Part shown: piece after piece, positions 34,950 through 43,245 of the stretch
Layout: each line of letters opens with the position of its first letter
Numbering within the stretch: the stretch's first letter is position 1
NCBI GenBank assembly: GCA_910587655.1
Contig: CAJUND010000013.1
Span: forward strand, 15,831-79,830
DNA: 64,000 bases
Direction: 5' to 3'
Source of the DNA: an uncultured Agathobacter sp.
GTDB lineage: Bacteria; Bacillota; Clostridia; Lachnospirales; Lachnospiraceae
Translations under genes and position numbers: made by a program
Notes under the pieces: model-generated
Databases searched by the model: none
What the model was told of the DNA's origin: nothing
Seen by the model: only the letters and a program-made list of their open reading frames with translations

Positions 34950-35567
34950 ATGAGCCTGGCATTATATTCGGATAACATAGATGAATATATGAAAAAAGAT
35001 GATATAGTTAATTTTGAAAATGAAAACATTACCCAGCTTGCAGATTCATTATTTGCTGATTCTGACAGCGAGGTGGAGTATATTAAAAAAGCATACGAAT
35101 TTGTAAGAGATAATATTTCACATTCAGCAGATGTAAATGAGGATATATTAATTTGTTCTGCATCAGAAGTCTTAGCAGCAGGACATGGAATCTGTTTTGC
35201 AAAATCTCATTTGTTAGCGGCGTTGTTACGCTGTAAATCCATACCATCGGGATTTTGTTATCAGAAATTGATTTTAGATGATGAAACAGCACCTGTTTTG
35301 GTATATCACGGACTGAATGCGGTGTATATCAAAGAATGTAAAACGTGGATACGACTTGATGCAAGAGGAAACAAAGAGGGTGTAAATGCACAGTTTTCAT
35401 TAGACAGAGAGCAGCTTGCATTTCCCGTTCGTACTGAAAAAGGAGAGGAAGATGGATTTGTGATTTACCCGGATCCTGACATTAAAATCCTGGAGAAATT
35501 TAAAAATAACAAGACAAGAACAGAACTCTGGGATGATTTACCAACAGAACTGGGGTATATTTCATAA
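34950..35567 (+). CDS. Transglutaminase-like cysteine peptidase family protein
   Basis: A 205-residue protein with a transglutaminase-like core: nucleophile Cys in GHGICFAKSH, His in YHGLNAVYI and Asp in WIRLDARGN. I start at the ATG at 34950 (MSLALYSDN) because CGGAGG lies eight bases before it. The 66 codons open upstream cross the preceding terminator. Such stand-alone cytosolic members have no agreed function. Its DNA is visibly richer in A and T than its neighbours, which suggests separate acquisition. Confidence 0.82.
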   Translation: MSLALYSDNIDEYMKKDDIVNFENENITQLADSLFADSDSEVEYIKKAYEFVRDNISHSADVNEDILICSASEVLAAGHGICFAKSHLLAALLRCKSIPSGFCYQKLILDDETAPVLVYHGLNAVYIKECKTWIRLDARGNKEGVNAQFSLDREQLAFPVRTEKGEEDGFVIYPDPDIKILEKFKNNKTRTELWDDLPTELGYIS

Positions 35568-35664
35568 TGCAAATTCAGGTAAAATAGTATTACAGAGGAA
35601 CGTGTCACTGTTTCGCCCTCTTGCAAATCCTGTTCCGGCATGATATATTAATACAGACATTGTT

Positions 35665-35695
35665 TTTCCCTGCTGCAGTAAAAACGGCAGGGAAA
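35665..35695 (+). promoter_or_regulatory. Leader hairpin before the QGY-repeat protein gene
   Basis: TTTCCCTGC/GCAGGGAAA form a nine-base stem about 36 bases upstream of the start codon. No T run follows. Confidence 0.45.
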
Positions 35696-35731
35696 TGTGA
35701 AAGCGCAAAACAGAGGGATAAGGAGAAAAAG

Positions 35732-36382
35732 ATGGGTGACGAATTTACACAGAATGACAACGTGACGAAGCCTGAGGACAATAATTACCAGCCGCAGGAT
35801 TACAGTCAGCCGGAGGAGCATTCATATCAGGACCAGGGATACAGCCAGCCGCAGGACAATCCGTACCAGAGCCAGGGATACAGCCAGCCGCAGGATAATC
35901 CGTACCAGAACCAGGGGTATGGTCAGCAGCAGAACACGTACCAGAATCAGGGATACGGTCAGCAGAGTCCGTACCAGAACCAGGGATACGGCGGACAGCA
36001 GGGAAATTCCTACCAGCAGTATAACAGCCAGTATTACGGAACAGCATCGCAGAAAGGGGATGGAATCGGTTTTGGAATTACTTCCCTTGTACTGGGTGTT
36101 TTATCCGTTTTCCTGTTCGCCTGCTGTGTGAACTACATTCTGGCAGTGCTTGCCATTGTTTTTGGTATCATCCAGCTGGTAAAGAATAACCAGAAGGGAC
36201 TGGCGATTGCAGGAATCATAACTGCATCCATTTCCATAATTGCAGGAACCATTTTCTGGGTATATGCTGTTGATAATATTGAGGATGGCAACATTCCAAG
36301 GTATTACAATAACCAGGATGATGATTTCTTTGATGATTTTCTGGAAGAGTACAGAAATGAACTGCAGGATAATGAATTTTAG
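35732..36382 (+). CDS. DUF4190-like membrane protein with QGY-rich repeats
   Basis: A 216-residue protein. Residues ~15-100 are low complexity, built of repeats of the kind PQDNPYQNQGYGQ (about six). Two hydrophobic helices follow (GFGITSLVLGVLSVFLFACC.. and KGLAIAGIITASISIIAGTIF) with KNNQKG between them, as in DUF4190 proteins. An acidic tail ends in DDFFDDFLEEY. The start at 35732 has AAGGAG upstream, and a longer frame beginning at 35621 has no support. Repeat number can vary by slippage. Function unknown. Confidence 0.78.
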   Translation: MGDEFTQNDNVTKPEDNNYQPQDYSQPEEHSYQDQGYSQPQDNPYQSQGYSQPQDNPYQNQGYGQQQNTYQNQGYGQQSPYQNQGYGGQQGNSYQQYNSQYYGTASQKGDGIGFGITSLVLGVLSVFLFACCVNYILAVLAIVFGIIQLVKNNQKGLAIAGIITASISIIAGTIFWVYAVDNIEDGNIPRYYNNQDDDFFDDFLEEYRNELQDNEF

Positions 36383-36393
36383 CAACAGGGTGG

Positions 36394-36428
36394 CTGCCGC
36401 ACGGGATCAACTGTGCGGCAGTATTTTT
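36394..36428 (+). terminator. Terminator after the QGY-repeat gene
   Basis: CTGCCGCAC/GTGCGGCAG stem, ten-base loop, then TATTTTT. Confidence 0.88.
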
Positions 36429-36647
36429 AATGATTTTCAGACGCTGGTATTCCGGTTCATGGAGGGACGGGCTGGAGGACTCAAAAACGGAATGCCGTCC
36501 GCTTACCAGGCAGGCCGCAAGCCGGTTATGGTTCTGGATTTATATCAGTCTGACGAAGAAACGCGGCAGATAATCGCTGCAAAATATAACAGCCTGGAAC
36601 AGGCGGAATGTGCCCTGGAAAACGGGGAATTGCAGGAGGAAAGAAAA

Positions 36648-36995
36648 ATGCCATTTACTGAAATATGCATATATCAGGTCAAACCGCAGAAAACAGAGGA
36701 GTTTGAAACATTAATGCAGGAAGCCAGAAGCTTTCTGGAAAAGCAGGAGGGGCTTCTGTTACTCCGGCTTGCCAAAAGGGAGTATCGTATAGACATGGAG
36801 CAGATTAAAGAGGGGCAGGCACCGCTAAAAATAACCCGGATTGTAAAAAGCGTCAAGTACATGCTTTACTGGGAATTTGATACAAAAGAAAGTTACGGGG
36901 CGGCACAGAAAAAACTTTATGAAAGCTATTGGAAGTCTATTGAAAAATGCCTGATAGTTCCGCATGATAAATATCTGGGGGAAGTGCTGTTCTGA
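36648..36995 (+). CDS. Hypothetical protein, possible dimeric alpha/beta-barrel (ABM-like)
   Basis: A 115-residue protein beginning MPFTEICIYQVKPQKTEEFETLMQ, which has the beta-alpha pattern of antibiotic-biosynthesis-monooxygenase-like ferredoxin-fold domains. A second half (MLYWEFDTKESYGAAQKKL) fits the same fold. AGGAGG sits eight bases before the ATG. The frame is open far upstream, and the segment 36500-36647 (VMVLDLYQSDEETRQIIAAKYNSLEQ) reads like protein. A longer product starting near 36461 or 36500 therefore cannot be excluded. Confidence 0.6.
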   Translation: MPFTEICIYQVKPQKTEEFETLMQEARSFLEKQEGLLLLRLAKREYRIDMEQIKEGQAPLKITRIVKSVKYMLYWEFDTKESYGAAQKKLYESYWKSIEKCLIVPHDKYLGEVLF

Positions 36996-37013
36996 TGCAT
37001 TTTCCCCGGAAAA

Positions 37014-37232
37014 TTAATACTCCTTCGTAATCTCCGATTCCCCAATCCCGTACATCTCCATAAACTCCTCCAGATCATTTCTCCCCCGGATCAGCATGAC
37101 CTCCGAAAACTTCCCCGTGCCGGTATTTTTAAACCCGGCAACCTGTTCCCCATTGCAGATACTTGCATGAATAACCGGCTTTTCATGTTCCCTGTCATAG
37201 GTCTTTACCTGTTTTTTCTTTCTTCCAAACAT
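37014..37232 (-). CDS. Small hypothetical protein
   Basis: A 72-residue basic-then-acidic protein starting MFGRKKKQVKTYDRE, with AAGGAG upstream. The middle (IHASICNGEQVAGFKNTGTGKF) is well-formed protein, but I recognise no domain. An upstream in-frame ATG (37280) adds 16 residues but lacks a ribosome site. It is convergent with the preceding gene. Confidence 0.6.
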   Translation of the reverse strand: MFGRKKKQVKTYDREHEKPVIHASICNGEQVAGFKNTGTGKFSEVMLIRGRNDLEEFMEMYGIGESEITKEY

Positions 37233-37377
37233 AGAGACTCCTTTTTGTAACCTTTTTTCAAATGGTAGCATTGACGGCATAAAAAGTCAAATCTCTGCAC
37301 ATCAGAATGTACTCCCGGACAGTAAAAAATATGTGGTTTTAAAAACTATATAAAAAGGAAACAAAAACAGTATCATA

Positions 37378-37406
37378 TTGACTTGATTACCAATTGGGTG
37401 TAAAAT
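37378..37406 (+). promoter_or_regulatory. Promoter of the flavin oxidoreductase gene
   Basis: TTGACT (37378-37383) and TAAAAT (37401-37406), 17 bases apart. The spacer contains the palindrome CCAATTGG (37390-37397), a possible repressor site. A hairpin GTAACTG/CAGTTAC lies just before the coding region. Confidence 0.6.
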
Positions 37407-37483
37407 AATATCCGGTAAAATTAGGAAATTACAGGAAAGGAGCCGGTAACTGTTCTGCAGGGAGCAGTTACAAAACGGAAATT

Positions 37484-38626
37484 ATGGAACGAATCAGACA
37501 GACAATTGAAAAATTAAAAATCGGGGATAAAATTGCGCGTGTTCCGATTATCCAGGGCGGAATGGGAGTTGGAGTCAGCCGTTCCTCACTGGCAGGCGCG
37601 GTTGCGGCAGCCGGCGGTGTGGGAATAATTTCCACTGCCCAAATCGGATATGACGAGGAAAACTTTGAACAGGACCAGGAAGGGTGCAACCTGAGAGCCA
37701 TCCGCAGGCATATCAGGCGTGCGCGTGAGATTGCAGGGGATACCCTGGGGAAATGCAGCGGACTGATTGGCGTCAATGTCATGGTGGCGTTAAAGCATTA
37801 CAGGGAGCATGTAAAAGCTGCGGTTTCTGCGGGCGCGGATGTAGTCATCTGCGGGGCGGGACTGCCGCTGGATTTGCCGGAGCTGGTGGAAGGCAGCGAT
37901 ACAAAAATTGCACCAATAGTTTCCGGTGTGCGCAGCTGCAGGCTGATTTTGCGGCAGTGGGCAAAAAAATACCACCGCACGGCTGATTTTATTGTAGTGG
38001 AAGGACCGGCAGCGGGAGGACATCTGGGCTTTCATATGGAAGAACTGGAGAAATTCGGATATACCGGGGCGGACGGACAGCAGGAAAATCCCCAGTCCTT
38101 TATGGATGATGAAATCCGGGGGATTATCGCTTTAAAGGAAGAATATGAAAACGAATACCACTGCCATATTCCGGTTATCGCGGGAGGCGGCGTATTTGAC
38201 CACCAGGACGTGGAACATGCCTTAAGCCTGGGAGCGGAAGGCGTGCAGGTGGCGAGCCGGTTTGTCACCACCTATGAGTGCGATGCCTCGGATGCTTACA
38301 AGCAGGCATACATAGATGCAAAGGAAGAGGATATCCGGATTATTAAAAGCCCGGTGGGGCTTCCGGGACGGGCACTGTACAATACCTTTGCAAAAAAAGC
38401 GGAGGAAGGCGCATACAGTGTAAAAAAATGTTACCAGTGCCTTGCAAAATGCAATCCGGCAAAAGTACCGTACTGTATTACCAAAGCGCTGGTGGACGCC
38501 GTAAAAGGGGACACGGAAAACGGCCTTGTATTCTGCGGGGCGAATGTCGGACGGATCAATAAAATGATGAGCGTGCAGGAACTGGTAAATGAACTCGCAG
38601 GGGTCACGACTGCTGAACTGATATAA
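37484..38626 (+). CDS. NAD(P)H-dependent flavin oxidoreductase / nitronate monooxygenase family
   Basis: A 380-residue FMN enzyme of the nitronate monooxygenase/FabK family. IPIIQGGMGVGVS, the phosphate-binding VVEGPAAGGHLG and VIAGGGVFDHQDVEHALSLGAEGVQVASRFV are diagnostic. A Cys-containing C-terminal part (KKCYQCLAKCNPAKVPYCITKAL) is typical of the clostridial subgroup. The reaction cannot be narrowed between nitronate oxidation and an enoyl-reductase-like step. No fatty-acid genes adjoin, so FabK is less likely. Confidence 0.86.
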   Translation: MERIRQTIEKLKIGDKIARVPIIQGGMGVGVSRSSLAGAVAAAGGVGIISTAQIGYDEENFEQDQEGCNLRAIRRHIRRAREIAGDTLGKCSGLIGVNVMVALKHYREHVKAAVSAGADVVICGAGLPLDLPELVEGSDTKIAPIVSGVRSCRLILRQWAKKYHRTADFIVVEGPAAGGHLGFHMEELEKFGYTGADGQQENPQSFMDDEIRGIIALKEEYENEYHCHIPVIAGGGVFDHQDVEHALSLGAEGVQVASRFVTTYECDASDAYKQAYIDAKEEDIRIIKSPVGLPGRALYNTFAKKAEEGAYSVKKCYQCLAKCNPAKVPYCITKALVDAVKGDTENGLVFCGANVGRINKMMSVQELVNELAGVTTAELI

Positions 38627-38634
38627 AAATCCCC

Positions 38635-38662
38635 TTGACACTGTTTCCTGAACACGTATAAT
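38635..38662 (+). promoter_or_regulatory. Consensus promoter of thiC
   Basis: Perfect TTGACA (38635-38640) and TATAAT (38657-38662) with a 16-base spacer, directly after the stop of the oxidoreductase gene. Confidence 0.8.
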
Positions 38663-38680
38663 AAAAAGAGATGGAAAATG

Positions 38681-38724
38681 ACCGCATATATACATAAATT
38701 TTATGGTATGTATGCGGTTTTATA
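38681..38724 (+). terminator. Leader hairpin before thiC, terminator-like
   Basis: ACCGCATA...TATGCGGT forms a long, slightly imperfect stem (38681-38718) followed by TTTATATT. It lies about 20 bases after the predicted transcription start and 77 bases before the thiC ATG, so it could end upstream transcription or act as an attenuator. The conserved TPP riboswitch cores are not visible in this leader. Confidence 0.55.
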
Positions 38725-38794
38725 TTAACTGACAGCTGGCCCGTGAACAGGTACGCTGATGTTTACCAAAAAAAGGGGAAAGGTTGAAAATAAC

Positions 38795-40099
38795 ATGAAA
38801 GAATATGCAACGCAGATGGAAGCGGCAAAAAAGGGAATCGTCACAGAAGAATTAAAAAAGGTTGCCGAAAAAGAACATATGACTACGGAAGAGCTGATGC
38901 CGCTTGTGGCGTCCGGCAAAGTGGCAGTCTGTGCAAATAAAAAACATACATGCATTGACCCGCAGGGCGTCGGCTCCATGTTAAAAACAAAGATAAATGT
39001 AAACCTCGGCGTCTCCAGGGACTGTAAGGATTACAATGTGGAAATGGAAAAAGTCATGGCTGCCGTGAACATGGGCGCCGATGCGATTATGGATCTTTCC
39101 TCACACGGGGATACAACGGAATTCCGCAGAAAACTGACTGCCGAGTGTCCGGCAATGATAGGAACTGTTCCGGTATATGATTCCGTTATCCATTACCAGC
39201 GCGATTTAAATACATTAACCGCAAAGGACTTTATTGACGTCATCCGTCTTCATGCTGAGGACGGCGTGGACTTTGTGACACTGCACTGCGGAATCACCAG
39301 AAAGACCATTGAGCAGATAAAAAAACAGGGACGTAAAATGAATATCGTTTCCCGCGGGGGCTCCCTTGTGTTTGCCTGGATGACAATGACTGGCGAGGAA
39401 AACCCGTTTTATGAATACTATGATGAAATCCTGGAAATCTGCCGTGAATACGACGTGACAATTTCCCTTGGGGACGCCTGCCGGCCGGGATGCCTTGCAG
39501 ATGCATCGGATGTGTGCCAGATTGAAGAGCTGGTGCGTCTTGGGGAACTGACAAAACGTGCATGGGAGAAAGACGTGCAGGTCATGGTTGAGGGACCGGG
39601 GCATATGCCGATGGACCAGATTGCTGCCAACATGAAAATACAGCAGAGTATCTGCCACGGCGCGCCGTTTTATGTTTTAGGACCTCTTGTAACGGATATT
39701 GCACCGGGATATGACCACATTACATCCGCAATCGGCGGGGCAATCGCTGCAGCATCCGGAGCGGCTTTTCTCTGTTACGTGACACCGGCGGAGCATCTGG
39801 CGCTTCCGAATGTGGAGGATGTGAAACAGGGAATTATGGCGTCCAAAATTGCCGCCCATGCAGCTGATATCGCAAAAGGCGTCCGCGGAGCCATGGAAAT
39901 GGACAACCGGATGGCAGATGCCCGCCGTACGCTGGACTGGGAGGCGCAGTGGGCGTGTGCCATGGACCCGGAAACTGCAAGGAGAATCCGTGATGAACGC
40001 GCACCGGAGCATGACGACACCTGCTCCATGTGCGGAAAATTCTGCGCGGTCCGCAGTATGAACAAGGCGCTGAACGGAGAGCATATAGACATACTGTAA
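38795..40099 (+). CDS. thiC: Phosphomethylpyrimidine synthase ThiC
   Basis: A 434-residue radical-SAM enzyme that converts aminoimidazole ribotide to HMP phosphate in thiamine synthesis. NLGVSRDC, DLSSHGDT, TLHCGITRKTIEQ, SRGGS, SLGDACRPGC, EGPGHMPMDQI, and the C-terminal iron-sulfur motif CSMCGKFC are all present. I start at the ATG at 38795 (MKEYATQMEAAKKG), which matches clostridial ThiC N-termini. The frame is open 12 codons upstream. No other thi genes adjoin. The anaerobic paralogue BzaF (hydroxybenzimidazole synthase) has the same motifs and cannot be excluded by eye. Confidence 0.92.
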   Translation: MKEYATQMEAAKKGIVTEELKKVAEKEHMTTEELMPLVASGKVAVCANKKHTCIDPQGVGSMLKTKINVNLGVSRDCKDYNVEMEKVMAAVNMGADAIMDLSSHGDTTEFRRKLTAECPAMIGTVPVYDSVIHYQRDLNTLTAKDFIDVIRLHAEDGVDFVTLHCGITRKTIEQIKKQGRKMNIVSRGGSLVFAWMTMTGEENPFYEYYDEILEICREYDVTISLGDACRPGCLADASDVCQIEELVRLGELTKRAWEKDVQVMVEGPGHMPMDQIAANMKIQQSICHGAPFYVLGPLVTDIAPGYDHITSAIGGAIAAASGAAFLCYVTPAEHLALPNVEDVKQGIMASKIAAHAADIAKGVRGAMEMDNRMADARRTLDWEAQWACAMDPETARRIRDERAPEHDDTCSMCGKFCAVRSMNKALNGEHIDIL

Positions 40100-40147
40100 G
40101 TAATTGTCAAAAAGGAAATAAAGCAAAACATATGAAAGGGGACGGAT

Positions 40148-40891
40148 ATGAGAACCGAAACATATCTTACCGTACAGGAGTACCGTTCGAAAAAAGGAGC
40201 CGCATCCATTGTACTTAAAGTGATTGCAGTTGCTTTGTCTGTATATGGAATGTGCCGGTCGTTTCAGGGACTGGTTTCACTGACTCTTTTTACCAACCTG
40301 TCAAATATTTTTATGGATCTGGTACTGTTTGGATTCATGGTATACGAAATAAAAAAATTTAAAAAAGGCGGTAAAACCTCGCCGCCGGCAAACGGATGGT
40401 ATGTGCTGAAATATATGGCGACAACGAGTATTACACTGACGATGTTTGTTTACATGGCACTGCTTGCCCCGACAAATCCGGAAGGCTTTGTGCATTCCTA
40501 TCTGCAGAACGGGGCGGGAAGCCTCTGTGTGCACCTGATCAGCCCGCTGCTTGCGGTCATTGATTTTATTGTTTTTGATTACTATTACGAGTCCAGCCGG
40601 GCGCATATCCTGTTTTCGATGATTCCCCCGCTTGCCTATGTGGGATTTGTGGTGGCGCTTGCCGAGCAGGGAATCCGCTGGAACGAAACGATGACTGCAC
40701 CGTACAATTTTATCAATTACGGTGCGCCGACCGGGTGGTTTGGTTTTGATTTAAGCCAGATGGGCAGTACAACGCTTGGAATCGGGGTGGCATATAATAT
40801 AATTGCGGTTGCCATTGTTTTTATGATTATCGGAATGTTTTATCTTGCAGTTAAAAATTTGAGAAGAAGAAAAATGCTCGGAGAGGATTAA
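40148..40891 (+). CDS. Pr6Pr-family membrane protein
   Basis: A 247-residue integral membrane protein with about six helices. GFVHSYLQNGAGSLCVHLISPLLAVIDFIVFD and FINYGAPTGWFGFD match the Pr6Pr / FAR-17a-like family, whose role is unknown. AAGGGGACGGAT precedes the ATG. It is followed nine bases later by a carboxypeptidase gene. Confidence 0.8.
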   Translation: MRTETYLTVQEYRSKKGAASIVLKVIAVALSVYGMCRSFQGLVSLTLFTNLSNIFMDLVLFGFMVYEIKKFKKGGKTSPPANGWYVLKYMATTSITLTMFVYMALLAPTNPEGFVHSYLQNGAGSLCVHLISPLLAVIDFIVFDYYYESSRAHILFSMIPPLAYVGFVVALAEQGIRWNETMTAPYNFINYGAPTGWFGFDLSQMGSTTLGIGVAYNIIAVAIVFMIIGMFYLAVKNLRRRKMLGED

Positions 40892-40899
40892 TCGGGATT

Positions 40900-41910
40900 A
40901 TGAAAAGCAGAAAAATAAAAATGGGATTGCTCCCTGTTATGGCAGCTCTTGTGTGCCTTACGGCATGCGGGCCGGAGAAAAAGGACCCGAAGTATATTGA
41001 ACCTGGAACACAGCAGGCAGGGCAGGTAACACAGCAGCCGGAGCCGGTTGTGGAAGCATGGAGTTACCAGGCGGTGGCAACAGACACGACCAACGGCCTG
41101 CCGAAAAGCGTGGTCAGCGATTACGGTGTACTGATTGATGTGGAAAAAGGAGAAATCCTTGCAGCACAGAAACTAAAGAAGCGGATGAATCCTGCGTCCA
41201 TGACAAAGATTCTGACAGTGCTTGTGGCTGCGGAGCATGTGGATATGGACCATCTGGAGGATACTGTAACCGTCAGCCAGGAAGCAACGGATTACAGCTA
41301 CAGCAACGGCTGCAGCAATACCGGCTATGAAGTGGACGAGCAGGTAACAGTGCAGGATCTTTTTTACGGGACGATACTTCCTTCCGGTGCGGATTCTGCT
41401 TATACCCTGGCTGTTTATGTGGCAGGTTCGCATGAGGCGTTTGTGGACATGATGAATGAAAAACTGGAGGAAATGGGACTTTCGGAGACCACACATTTTA
41501 CCAACTGCGTGGGGCTTTATGATGAAGACCACTACAGCACCGTTTATGACATGGCTGTAATAATGAAAGCGGCATCAGACAATGAGTTCTGCCGGAAGGT
41601 TCTTTCCGCACGTACATATGTTACCACGCAGACGAAGGAACATAAGGAAGGGCTTACCGTGTCCAACTGGTTTTTGCGGAGGATTGAGGACAAGGATACC
41701 CACGGGGAGGTGCTCTGTGCCAAAACCGGATTTGTAAATGAGTCCGGAAGCTGTGCTGCAAGCCTTGCTGCAGATGGTACGGGAAGGGAATATCTTTGTG
41801 TAACAGCCGGTTCGACCAGCAGCTGGCGGTGTATTTACGACCATGTGGATATCTATGATGCGTTTCTTCCGGTGGTGGAACCCATGGATGCAGAAACGGG
41901 GACAGAATAA
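40900..41910 (+). CDS. D-alanyl-D-alanine carboxypeptidase (DacA/PBP5-type) lipoprotein
   Basis: A 336-residue serine-type D,D-carboxypeptidase that trims peptidoglycan stem peptides. The lipobox CLTAC (Cys about residue 23) precedes a spacer and the S11 domain. SxxK is NPASMTKI, the second motif is PSGADS, and KTG is LCAKTGFVNES. The C-terminal beta-rich PBP5 domain is lacking, so this is the short lipoprotein type anchored to the outer face of the membrane. Confidence 0.9.
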   Translation: MKSRKIKMGLLPVMAALVCLTACGPEKKDPKYIEPGTQQAGQVTQQPEPVVEAWSYQAVATDTTNGLPKSVVSDYGVLIDVEKGEILAAQKLKKRMNPASMTKILTVLVAAEHVDMDHLEDTVTVSQEATDYSYSNGCSNTGYEVDEQVTVQDLFYGTILPSGADSAYTLAVYVAGSHEAFVDMMNEKLEEMGLSETTHFTNCVGLYDEDHYSTVYDMAVIMKAASDNEFCRKVLSARTYVTTQTKEHKEGLTVSNWFLRRIEDKDTHGEVLCAKTGFVNESGSCAASLAADGTGREYLCVTAGSTSSWRCIYDHVDIYDAFLPVVEPMDAETGTE

Positions 41911-41926
41911 GACGTGGAAATGATAA

Positions 41927-41963
41927 GAGGGCGGGTGGATACATTTGATATCCATCCGCCCTC
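41927..41963. terminator. Terminator between convergent genes
   Basis: A 15-base stem with one G-T pair (41927-41941 with 41949-41963) and a seven-base loop, lying between the carboxypeptidase and the minus-strand HD-GYP gene. The T run is weak in both directions, but stem strength is high. Confidence 0.75.
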
Positions 41964-41971
41964 TTACTGTA

Positions 41972-43069
41972 TTACAGAATAATAATATTTGTACAGTTAA
42001 TGTCCTCGCCAAGTTCGTATACCGTCCCGGATTCAAGTCCCACAACAGTCGGACGCAGAATATAGTGGGGTGTGTTTTTTACCACCTTCGCTTTTTCCCC
42101 GTTGCTGAGTTCCACAATACTGTCAACCGGATAGAGAATGGTGCTTTCCAGAAAGCTGTTCATCGCCTTCATGTCAAGCTCCATCGTCATGGACATAATC
42201 ATTTCCACGGCATCACGCTGTGAAAACGCTTTTTTGTATGGACGTTCCGTGACAAGGGCGTCATATATATCAGCAACCGAAAGAATTCTTGCGTAAGGTG
42301 AAATCCTTTCCGGTCCCACGCCCATCGGATACCCTTTGCTGTTTAATTTTTCGTGGTGCTGGAGAACACCCAGACAGACAGCGGCTGAAATATCCTCGCG
42401 GTCTTTAATCATCTGGTAACCGAAGGTCGCATGCTGCTTCATAATGGCAAATTCATCATCATCCAGACGGCCGGGTTTGTTCAGAACCTCCAGCGGAATC
42501 TTGGTTTTGCCGATATCGTGTAAAAGTCCGGTCATACCGATTTCATGAATTTCTTTACCGGAAAGTCCCTGGTGCTTGGCAATAATCATGGCAATGGTCG
42601 CCACGTCAACACTGTGTTTGAATGTGTATTCATCACTGGTCTTAAGTGCGGAAATATCAATTGCAATCGCATCATTGTCATTGATGGCAGACATCAGGTC
42701 ATTTGCAATGCTGTCGGTTGCAGACACCATTTCCTGGGAACCGGTATTGCTGTATATGTACTGGATGCCTTCGGAAACACGCTGTTTTACGCTGTCGGAG
42801 AGCATAACCTTGGAACGGTCGTCCGTGCGGTATTTTTCGATGTTTTTTTCCGCCTTCGGGGAAATCTTTTCTTTTGTTTCGTTTGCGGCATCTTCTTCCC
42901 CCAGCTGGACATAAACAGTCATGATTCCGAGCTGGATCATGGAATCAATCATGTACTGGTCCAGTTCTGCGCCGCGGGCAACCAGATTACGCCCGAGCCG
43001 GTCCACAACGGGATGGTCCAGTTTCATTCCAGGCTGCAGTTGTCTTGTTCGCATGTATTGACGTTTCAT
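41972..43069 (-). CDS. HD-GYP domain cyclic-di-GMP phosphodiesterase
   Basis: A 365-residue cytosolic protein. The first ~100 residues resemble the DUF3391-type N-domain (GMKLDHPVVDRLGRNLVARGAELDQYMID). The HD-GYP domain follows with FKHSVDVA, LLHDIGKTKIP, HHEKLNSKGYP and DIYDALVTERPYKKA, and a small beta-rich C-terminal domain ends the chain. These enzymes hydrolyse c-di-GMP. The GYP loop reads SKGYP, intact. Start at 43069 has GGAGG at the right distance. The ATG five codons upstream does not. It is the second HD-GYP protein in the window. Confidence 0.9.
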   Translation of the reverse strand: MKRQYMRTRQLQPGMKLDHPVVDRLGRNLVARGAELDQYMIDSMIQLGIMTVYVQLGEEDAANETKEKISPKAEKNIEKYRTDDRSKVMLSDSVKQRVSEGIQYIYSNTGSQEMVSATDSIANDLMSAINDNDAIAIDISALKTSDEYTFKHSVDVATIAMIIAKHQGLSGKEIHEIGMTGLLHDIGKTKIPLEVLNKPGRLDDDEFAIMKQHATFGYQMIKDREDISAAVCLGVLQHHEKLNSKGYPMGVGPERISPYARILSVADIYDALVTERPYKKAFSQRDAVEMIMSMTMELDMKAMNSFLESTILYPVDSIVELSNGEKAKVVKNTPHYILRPTVVGLESGTVYELGEDINCTNIIIL

Positions 43070-43245
43070 CAGATATCCCTCCATGTCCTTATATTTTACA
43101 ATGTTTTCCCACGAGTTACAACTGTTTCTGCAAAAATATTTCAGGCATTTCCGTTATCCGGAAAACTAGTTCTTTGGTACAGCTTGGAAGAACCCAAAAT
43201 GTCTGGTATACTGGCTTAAAGCACATAAAAGGTACGGGAGGATAT

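Noticed and set aside
38663..38794. TPP riboswitch upstream of thiC
   Set aside because: I looked for the CTGAGA and ACC..GAACCTGA-type conserved blocks and found none. Only a terminator-like stem is present.
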